A stretch of 25,191 nucleotides of DNA from Alphaproteobacteria bacterium. Lineage in GTDB: Bacteria > Pseudomonadota > Alphaproteobacteria > SMXP01. Shown here one piece after another: positions 18,491 to 23,801 of this stretch. The notes below the pieces were generated by a model. It ran no database searches and was not told the DNA's origin. It saw only the letters and a program-made list of their open reading frames with translations. Position 1 is the first letter of the stretch. Each line of letters begins with the position of its first letter. The stretch covers positions 1 to 25,191 of the forward strand of contig SMXP01000107.1 of NCBI GenBank assembly GCA_004356335.1. Direction: 5' to 3'. The position numbers were made by a program, and so were the translations under genes.

Positions 18491-18957
18491 TCTTCCCGGT
18501 CCCTTTTCGGTATCGGACGATGGCGCAGCAATAAGCCGCGATTCTCCCGCGCCAATTGTCTCGCCTTGTATCGGTAGTCTTCGTAACAGGTGAGATTCCA
18601 CATTTGAAACTTGTCGCCACGCCCGACAAAAGTAATGCAGTCATCAATGTCGGCATGTTTGACTAATTTTTGCGTAAGTGTGATGCGACCTTCCGTGTCG
18701 AACAAGAACCGCTGACAGTCAGCGATAATGGATACTTCAAATGCATCGCGAAGGGGATCATAGGGATCCATCTGCTCGATCATGTCTTGAAGATTATCGA
18801 ACAGCCTTGGACCACCGCCTTCGAGACATTGATCGGTAAACGACGGATAACAAATGATGCCTGCGGATCCTTCTTCGTCGAGACGGGCGCGAAATTCAGC
18901 GGGCACGGAGACACGGCCCTTGCTATCGACCTTATTGGTGAAGGTCCCCATAAACAT
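18478..18957 (-). CDS. mraZ: Transcriptional regulator MraZ
   Basis: Double AbrB/SpoVT-like DNA-binding protein that forms ring oligomers and, in E. coli, represses its own dcw operon. The protein has 159 residues. Its two half-domains each show a signature: DSKGRVSVP at 11-19 and DTEGRITLTQ at 87-96. The ATG at 18957 gives the family-like start MFMGTFTNKVD; an ATG two codons later is also possible. It is the first gene of the cluster, with a leader of about 125 bases and four TGGG boxes in its promoter. Confidence 0.97.
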   Translation of the reverse strand: MFMGTFTNKVDSKGRVSVPAEFRARLDEEGSAGIICYPSFTDQCLEGGGPRLFDNLQDMIEQMDPYDPLRDAFEVSIIADCQRFLFDTEGRITLTQKLVKHADIDDCITFVGRGDKFQMWNLTCYEDYRYKARQLARENRGLLLRHRPIPKRDREEWNE

Positions 18958-19081
18958 GGTCGTCGACGCCCCGCGAAAAATACAAATGACTGCGCTTCGG
19001 CACGCACGTTCCCGAAGTCGGCCTCCAGGACCTACCGATACGCGATCAGGTAAAAGAATTATGCGAAGTCTTCATCCCGTA

Positions 19082-19121
19082 TGGGATGCTATGGGATAGC
19101 ATGGGCTGAATTGGGAGTCAA
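19082..19121 (-). promoter_or_regulatory. mraZ (dcw) promoter overlapped by four MraZ-type TGGG boxes
   Basis: On the minus strand TTGACT (19121-19116), a 17-base spacer and TATCCC (19098-19093) form a sigma-70-like promoter about 125 bases before mraZ. On the plus strand TGGG begins at 19082, 19092, 19102 and 19112, an exact 10-base period. The first, second and fourth read TGGGA and the third TGGGC. MraZ of E. coli is known to bind TGGGN direct repeats with five-base spacers, and this array fits that rule. The boxes cover the spacer and -10, consistent with autorepression. A GANTC site (GAGTC, 19115-19119) overlaps the -35. Confidence 0.8.
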
Positions 19122-19165
19122 TTCGAGAGCCAATAAAACTTAAGGATCTTCGGCGCTTTTTATAA

Positions 19166-19230
19166 GCGCGCATTCAGGAAAAGTGGACACCGGTTTTCCG
19201 TCCGAATGCGCGACAAAACAAAGACTTAGA
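19166..19230. repeat. Dispersed palindromic repeat R2
   Basis: The outer arms GCGCATTC (19168-19175) and GAATGCGC (19204-19211) and the inner arms GGAAAA (19177-19182) and TTTTCC (19194-19199) enclose GTGGACACCGG. The tail ACAAAACAAAGACTTAGA follows. The layout and loop match a widespread Hyphomicrobiales intergenic repeat as I remember it. R2 has both matching ends, so it looks like the simplest full member of the family in this window. Confidence 0.8.
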
Positions 19231-19258
19231 ATACGTTAGCGATGCCATCTTTTGTCAA
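19228..19258 (-). promoter_or_regulatory. Possible second upstream dcw promoter
   Basis: On the minus strand TTGACA (19258-19253) is followed after 19 bases by TATTCT (19233-19228). The -35 is perfect, but the spacing is longer than ideal. It lies just outside repeat R2 and would read through R2 toward mraZ. Confidence 0.25.
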
Positions 19259-19426
19259 CGTGCTCTGGCTCACACAACACGAATAGGAAGATCAAAAGAG
19301 AACATACGACGAACGAACCAGACTTAACTCAAGGAATATCATGTCGATTGATCGTAAAGAAAGAGTTAAGTATCCCTTTTGTGCTCTACCTGTTCATCTT
19401 CTGTTTCTTCAATAAGAAAATATTCC

Positions 19427-19435
19427 TGTGGATAA
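19427..19435 (-). promoter_or_regulatory. Perfect DnaA box
   Basis: TGTGGATAA on the plus strand is TTATCCACA on the minus strand, the strict DnaA consensus. It sits in the AT-rich part of the mraZ-rnpB interval. It is single, so it is not evidence of an origin. Confidence 0.5.
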
Positions 19436-19452
19436 ATTGGCAACACCAGGTT

Positions 19453-19557
19453 AGAGCGTTTCCGAACTTAACAGAATCGCGAAAACGCTCTAAGTCCTTG
19501 CTTGGTCGCGCATTCGAACCCAAAAACCGCGTACACTTTTTGTGAATGCGCTCTAGT
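19453..19557. repeat. Composite palindromic repeat R3
   Basis: Module A (19453-19492) is identical over 40 bases to 26-65. After a 14-base linker comes a module B variant (19503-19557) with arms CGCATTC and GAATGCG around an AAAACC...CACTTTTT core. Its reverse complement matches 21923-21977 at 53 of 55 positions. It lies between the rnpB 3' end and the DnaA box. Confidence 0.85.
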
Positions 19558-19582
19558 ACCGATCAATCGATCAAAAACACAA

Positions 19583-19952
<370 letters not shown>

Positions 19953-19953
19953 A

Positions 19954-19982
19954 TATTTAGGCGTGTCCCGGTGTCAATTCAA
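19954..19982 (-). promoter_or_regulatory. rnpB promoter
   Basis: On the minus strand TTGAAT (19982-19977), a 17-base spacer and TAAATA (19959-19954) lie immediately before the inferred 5' end of rnpB. The -35 overlaps the stop codon of the upstream amidase gene, so the two genes share a few bases. Confidence 0.6.
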
Positions 19983-20737
19983 CCGGCATTGACAAGATCA
20001 ACAACCGCCGACAACAGAAGATCGGTTTCCGGCGTGACGACCAAACCGCCGGTCTCAACCGACCAATCCTTGTCCGAAGGTTGAAAATGCCGTTGAAATG
20101 CGATGACAACATAGGTCGTGCGCCCGTCATAACGACGCGTGATCGGGCAATCGTAGCCGATCACAGCCAATTTCTCTTGCACGCGCGCCACGATTTCCGG
20201 CCGGTCGGCTGCGTCATGCCATTGTTCGTCGGGTTTTGCGACCGGCGCAATCCGCGGCGACACGCCCAAACCGTGGGATCCAAGACGATTCCACGGAAAT
20301 TTTTCCCCCGGATCCGTCTTTCGTTCCGGCGCAACATCCGAATGACCCAATACGCGGTGCGCCGGAATCGAGTGGCGATTGACGATCCCTAAACCCAGTT
20401 CAATCAGCGTCTCGATTTGCGCTTGGGGAAAATCTCGATAACCGAATTCATGACCCGGATTGACCAGTTCGATTCCGATGGAACGGGCATTGATGTTGGT
20501 CTCGCCCGCCCAATAGGACACGCCGGCATGCCAGGCGCGGCATTCCTCATCCACCAGCTGAAGCACGGACCCGTCTTCCTCAATCACGTAGTGAGCGCTT
20601 ACGCGGGACTCAGGATCGCGCAATCGAGCGACGGCCGCTTCACCGGTCGGCATGCCGGTATAGTGCAACAGCAAAATGTCGATGGCGGGGCCTTTGCGTT
20701 CATCATAATTGGGAGAAGAGAGCTGCTTGACTTTCAT
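19979..20737 (-). CDS. N-acetylmuramoyl-L-alanine amidase (AmpD/AmiD, Amidase_2 family)
   Basis: Zinc amidase that cleaves the MurNAc-L-Ala bond of muropeptides, in peptidoglycan recycling or turnover. The protein has 252 residues. The Amidase_2 domain shows metal ligands H25 (ILLLHYTGM), H132 (VLGHSDVAP) and D142 (RKTDPGEKFPW), and E90 in RSIGIEL as the likely catalytic acid. A C-terminal segment from about 183 resembles a PG_binding_1 domain. No signal peptide or lipobox is visible, so it is probably cytosolic like AmpD. I chose the ATG at 20737 because homologous sequence begins there. A TTG at 20842 would add 35 residues, and the ribosome-binding site is weak in both cases. Confidence 0.9.
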   Translation of the reverse strand: MKVKQLSSPNYDERKGPAIDILLLHYTGMPTGEAAVARLRDPESRVSAHYVIEEDGSVLQLVDEECRAWHAGVSYWAGETNINARSIGIELVNPGHEFGYRDFPQAQIETLIELGLGIVNRHSIPAHRVLGHSDVAPERKTDPGEKFPWNRLGSHGLGVSPRIAPVAKPDEQWHDAADRPEIVARVQEKLAVIGYDCPITRRYDGRTTYVVIAFQRHFQPSDKDWSVETGGLVVTPETDLLLSAVVDLVNAG

Positions 20738-20902
20738 GTGCCCAATTGTGTCTTTGGTCGCACCATGTCTTTGGTCACACCATTGTGGATCCAGCCTATG
20801 GCTTGATCTTGGCCGGCCTGTGACGGTTTGATTCAGATTCAATCAGCCGGCCCAAAAAGGCGGATTCTTCCCTGATAGCCCAAATTAGCCTTAAGGCACA
20901 GC

Positions 20903-20931
20903 TTAAAAGCGAAGCGCGCGTTTGTTATGAT
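20903..20931 (+). promoter_or_regulatory. Possible promoter of the GDAP1-like GST gene
   Basis: TTAAAA (20903-20908) and TATGAT (20926-20931) are separated by 17 bases in the gap between the divergent amidase and GST genes. The start would lie about 80 bases before the GST ATG. Confidence 0.35.
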
Positions 20932-21016
20932 GGCGCCATGGCGTATCGCGTATTACACTCATAGATCAACCACGTATTGATTGAACCCCTTATCAGTTCT
21001 GTCGTTACCCGCAAGC

Positions 21017-21889
21017 ATGTTCAACAAGCCAATTTTATATCATTACCCATTATCGTTCAGCTCCCAGATTGCCCGGTTGGCGCTGACCGAAAAGGGTGTC
21101 TCTTGGAAAAGTCGCGTTGTTGATATTGGGCTGCCGCACGAAAATTTTAGTCCCTGGTACATGCGAATGAATTCCGACGGCGTGGTCCCCACCCTGTCGC
21201 ATAACAACATCATCATTACCGATTCCATCAATATCGCCCTTTATATCAATAACAATTTTCCCGGTCCGGCTCTGGTCCCGTCACTCGACAAAGAGCGTGA
21301 GCTCATGGAGCAACTTGTCAATCTGCAGCAGCAATTTCCCGAAACGGAGCTGACCTACGCTCAGTTGGGTGGGATTACCCGAAGAATTGCGCGGTGGGAT
21401 CTGGAAAATCGTAAGAGCGATCTAGCAAACTACGCCAAAAAAAATGACGACCTGGAGGATCTCTATTACGCCAAATATGACGCGGTCGAACATTTGATCG
21501 AGTCCATCGACAACCCAAATAGAAAACAGGACTTGGTCAATCGAGTTCATAAAATCTTGGATCTCCTTGAGGAAGCCAGTGTCCGCCATGAGTGGCTGGC
21601 GGGACCCGATTATTCGTTGGCGGATGTGGTTTGGACCGTCTTTCTGGCCCGCGCCGAAATGCTGGGTTTCCGCGAGTTGTGGCGGGGCGGACGGCATCCG
21701 AATGTGGGAGCCTATTACGCCAAAGTCAAACAGCGGCCGAGCTTTAAGAAAGCCAAAATTTATACCAAGACGTCTCGCGTCGTGTTCCTGCGCGGTGTCG
21801 TAAAGGCCTATCGGCTGACGCCCATTTTCGCCATTGCCCTGGCCGCACTTGGTGCTTATGGCGCGGCCTGGTGGTTCGGCTTTGTCTGA
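21017..21889 (+). CDS. GDAP1-like glutathione S-transferase with C-terminal membrane anchor
   Basis: The protein has 290 residues from the ATG at 21017; a TTG at 20981 would add 12. The N-terminal thioredoxin-like GST domain begins ILYHYPLSFSSQIARLAL (6-23), with the cis-proline at VP (57-58) and the glutathione-contacting DS at 69-70. The helical domain has an insertion of roughly 60-70 residues (about 110-185) containing acidic, helix-forming sequence. The N-capping motif SLADVVW follows at 200-206. The last 23 residues (about 268-290) are a hydrophobic span ending the protein, so it should be tail-anchored with the GST domain facing the cytosol. From memory, the ILYHxxxSFSSQ start, PWxMRxNSxGxVP block, inserted helices and C-terminal span all match animal GDAP1, a mitochondrial tail-anchored GST relative. 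Whether it binds glutathione is unknown. It is the only plus-strand gene between the amidase and the 5-oxoprolinase. Confidence 0.85.
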   Translation: MFNKPILYHYPLSFSSQIARLALTEKGVSWKSRVVDIGLPHENFSPWYMRMNSDGVVPTLSHNNIIITDSINIALYINNNFPGPALVPSLDKERELMEQLVNLQQQFPETELTYAQLGGITRRIARWDLENRKSDLANYAKKNDDLEDLYYAKYDAVEHLIESIDNPNRKQDLVNRVHKILDLLEEASVRHEWLAGPDYSLADVVWTVFLARAEMLGFRELWRGGRHPNVGAYYAKVKQRPSFKKAKIYTKTSRVVFLRGVVKAYRLTPIFAIALAALGAYGAAWWFGFV

Positions 21890-21922
21890 CGAGCTTACTT
21901 GGTCGCCTTGCCAATGGGAGCG

Positions 21923-22100
21923 ACTAGAGCGCAGTCACAAAAAGTGTACGCGGTTTTTGGGTTCGAATGCACGACCAATAACAAATCTAGACCCCCGTTC
22001 CCTGATTCAATGAATTGTGAACGGGGGTCTAGAGTGTTTCCGGACGGAAAACCGGGGCCACCCCGGCCTTCGCCGGGGCATGCTTTTCCTGAATGGGCGC
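21923..22100. repeat. Composite palindromic repeat R4
   Basis: This holds three parts. Positions 21923-21977 are an inverted copy of 19503-19557 (53 of 55 identical). Positions 21986-22033 are a 15-base perfect inverted repeat (TCTAGACCCCCGTTC and its complement) around an 18-base loop. Positions 22028-22100 are a GC-rich module whose core (22042-22091) matches 90-139. It fills the gap between the convergent GST and bufA-like genes, so the hairpins may also end both transcripts. Confidence 0.85.
21986..22033. terminator. Strong hairpin between convergent genes, possible bidirectional terminator
   Basis: The perfect 15-base arms 21986-22000 and 22019-22033 enclose an 18-base loop. On the minus strand the hairpin is followed by TTTGTTATT, a moderate T-rich tract, which would suit termination of the bufferin-like gene. 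On the plus strand the tract is only GTGTTTCC. It belongs to repeat R4, so its terminator role is an inference. Confidence 0.4.
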
Positions 22101-22109
22101 TAAGCCGCT

Positions 22110-22412
22110 TTACGTTGTGATGTCTTCAACGGGTTCCAAGCTACCGAACGTGCCGTCAGAACGCTCGATGGTCGTGCACGTCCCTGCGGGCACCAAACTC
22201 CAGGCATTCCCTTGATAGTCAATGGTCGATGTGCCGGCGCAAGATGTTCCCGATCCGGCGGCACAATCGTTCTTACCGGCCGATGCGACGCCGTAGCATT
22301 TCTCCATTTCCTCCTCTTCGGCCGAGAAAGACGGGGCGGAGATGAATATCAGGGCTGTCGCCATGGCGCCGGCGGCAATAAGAGCAGACGTGGTTTTTAC
22401 GTTAACGGTCAT
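22110..22412 (-). CDS. bufA1: Bufferin-like secreted Cys-rich precursor (DUF2282/BufA1 family)
   Basis: The protein has 100 residues. The N-terminal signal peptide has a hydrophobic stretch at about 9-26 and likely cleavage after SFSA (28-31). An acidic EEEE follows. The mature part carries four cysteines at 39, 50, 58 and 79 in the family context MEKCYGV, AGKNDC, GTSCAGTS and VPAGTC. Family members are ribosomally made precursors whose cysteines are modified by a DUF692 (MNIO) enzyme with a DUF2063 partner, giving copper-binding bufferins in the periplasm. Neither partner is in this window; the nearest genes are a small membrane protein and a GST. The ATG at 22412 has GGAGG five bases upstream; a reading from 22442 adds ten residues and covers that site. 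Family membership is by recognition of the Cys pattern. Confidence 0.82.
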   Translation of the reverse strand: MTVNVKTTSALIAAGAMATALIFISAPSFSAEEEEMEKCYGVASAGKNDCAAGSGTSCAGTSTIDYQGNAWSLVPAGTCTTIERSDGTFGSLEPVEDITT

Positions 22413-22583
22413 ATGTTCCTCCAATTTAGGGCGTCGGGTCATGCCTTACTATTCGATTGATCATGACGATCAGCGATGACTGTGACCATTTTGCCCGGCA
22501 ATGGAAAGTCACCTAGCATCACAAATTCTTGAGCGGGGGCACAGATAAGGACCGAAAATCGCGCCGGCGAGGTTATGGCAGGG

Positions 22584-22910
22584 TCAGTCTCGACGTTCGT
22601 ATTCGACCTCGATGACGGTCCCCTCATCGGCCGGCCGTCTCGGCGGCGGGTTGATCAGGCGCAGCACAACCCGCACCAGAAGCACCATTGGCGCGATGAC
22701 GAGCGCCGCAGCAAGTGCCACGAGAACGATAAAAATCGCCGCGAAGGCCAGGGTCAAGACCACAACCAAAAGCAGAAGATCGCCCAAAATAGCGGATGCC
22801 GGCCGCCCTCGGGTTCGGAATGACTGATAGCGGCGGCGCACCACATCATCGAAATCAAATTGACGGCGCTTAAAAAACCGGTCGTGATTCATGACAAACG
22901 GACTTTCCAT
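22584..22910 (-). CDS. Small membrane protein of unknown function
   Basis: I do not recognise a family. From the ATG at 22910 (AGGGA four bases upstream) it is 108 residues long; an ATG at 22892 is also possible. It has a basic, aromatic N-terminus (DRFFKRRQFDFDDVVRRRY), a long hydrophobic stretch (about 41-84) able to form two adjacent spans, and a Pro/Arg-rich acidic tail ending EVEYERRD. It follows djlA by 48 bases on the same strand and precedes the bufferin-like gene by 171 bases, so it could be co-transcribed with djlA. Confidence 0.6.
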   Translation of the reverse strand: MESPFVMNHDRFFKRRQFDFDDVVRRRYQSFRTRGRPASAILGDLLLLVVVLTLAFAAIFIVLVALAAALVIAPMVLLVRVVLRLINPPPRRPADEGTVIEVEYERRD

Positions 22911-22958
22911 TGGATCCCTGATCTCATATAGGGCCGTTTCGGCGAAACCCAAGGGTCG

Positions 22959-23696
22959 TTACGTCAATCCACGATCTTTGGCGATTCGGTCGTATGCCGT
23001 GTTGATGGCGCTAAGCTTTTCATTGGCCAAGGCGACAAATTCCTCCGGTACGCCGCGGCCGATAAGGGCATCGGGATGGTTTTCCCGAACCAAACGCCGA
23101 TAGGCGCTTTTAAGGTCCTGATCCGAGATATCATGTTCGACACCCAAAATCACATAAGGATCCGAGGCGTTCGGCCCTAAATGGCTGGCCCGTATCCGCT
23201 GAAACTCCAGCGCAGAAAACCCGAATATGGCGGATACGCTTTCCAAATATTCAATTTCATTCGGATGAATAACACGATCCGCCAAGGCGATGTGGAAAAG
23301 GGCATCGAGTACATCTTCGAGAACGCCGGGCTTATCCTTGAAAAGATGGGCCAATTGCTCGGCATAGCTCTCATAGCCGGCCACAGCTTGGCGCGCCTGA
23401 TCGAAAAAGCGGCGCACATTCTGGGCCTCGTTGGCCGGCACCTTGAAGACTTGCTCGAAGGCCACCACCTCATCCCGCGTGACCACACCATCGGCCTTAG
23501 CCATTTTAGCGCACAGGGCGATCAGCCCGACAGTGAAGACCAGCTGATCGCGCGTCGCGCGCGCCTCCTCGCCGTCACGCTCCAACAGCTTGTCAATCGT
23601 GTAATGGCCCGCTACACCACCAAATAAGGCGCCCAAAGGACCGCCACCAAAGGCAAAGCCCGCAGCAGCCCCGGCTAGTTTTCCCCAAATCGACAT
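22959..23696 (-). CDS. djlA: DjlA-like co-chaperone (TerB + DnaJ domains)
   Basis: Membrane-associated J-domain protein that stimulates DnaK ATPase activity. The protein has 245 residues. A Gly/Ala-rich N-terminal segment (about 7-30, GAAAGFAFGGGPLGALFGG) may insert in the membrane. A TerB-like helical domain follows (about 50-168), with metal-type acidic motifs AKADGVVTRDE and ALADRVIHPNE. A C-terminal J domain (about 179-241) carries the HPD triplet at 207-209. The ATG at 23696 has no clear ribosome-binding site, and TATAAT occurs just five bases before it. It is divergent from the 5-oxoprolinase gene. Confidence 0.92.
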   Translation of the reverse strand: MSIWGKLAGAAAGFAFGGGPLGALFGGVAGHYTIDKLLERDGEEARATRDQLVFTVGLIALCAKMAKADGVVTRDEVVAFEQVFKVPANEAQNVRRFFDQARQAVAGYESYAEQLAHLFKDKPGVLEDVLDALFHIALADRVIHPNEIEYLESVSAIFGFSALEFQRIRASHLGPNASDPYVILGVEHDISDQDLKSAYRRLVRENHPDALIGRGVPEEFVALANEKLSAINTAYDRIAKDRGLT

Positions 23697-23801
23697 AAAT
23701 TATAGCTTGCTCGAAAAACCTGTCTGAAATACGACAAAGCGCGGAACCATAGGGGCCGCATCATTGCGCGCCATATTTAGGAAACCATGAGCACTTAGGC
23801 A

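Larger units (their letters stand above)
18958..19582. other. Non-coding interval between mraZ and rnpB
   Basis: This interval of about 625 bases has no supported gene. From left to right it holds the mraZ leader, the mraZ promoter with TGGG boxes (19082-19121), repeat R2 (19166-19230), an AT-rich stretch of about 200 bases with one perfect DnaA box (19427-19435), composite repeat R3 (19453-19557) and the T-rich sequence downstream of rnpB. Open frames crossing it run into the repeats and have no coding character. Confidence 0.8.

Noticed and set aside
1994..18957. Numerous plus-strand open frames opposite the dcw genes
   Set aside because: They are antisense or out-of-frame shadows of well-supported genes, without their own ribosome-binding sites or domains.
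19210..19450. AT-rich stretch plus DnaA box as a replication origin
   Set aside because: There is only one DnaA box, and no dnaA, gidA, hemE or parAB neighbour.
19252..19545. 97-residue plus-strand open frame in the mraZ-rnpB interval
   Set aside because: Its second half is translated from the dispersed repeat R3; there is no ribosome-binding site or recognisable domain.
21899..22120. 73-residue plus-strand open frame after the GST gene
   Set aside because: It lies almost wholly inside repeat R4; a similar peptide arises from R1 at the other end of the window because of the shared repeat, not a shared gene.
22551..22576. ECF-like promoter ATAACC-16-CGGT upstream of the bufferin-like gene
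   Set aside because: Bufferin operons in Caulobacter are linked to an ECF sigma factor with, as I recall, a GTAACC-16-CGAA pattern. The -10 here does not match, and 139 bases of leader would be long.
22439..22627. 62-residue minus-strand frame between the small membrane protein and the bufferin-like gene
   Set aside because: It overlaps the end of the membrane-protein gene, has no clear start signal and shows no recognisable motif.
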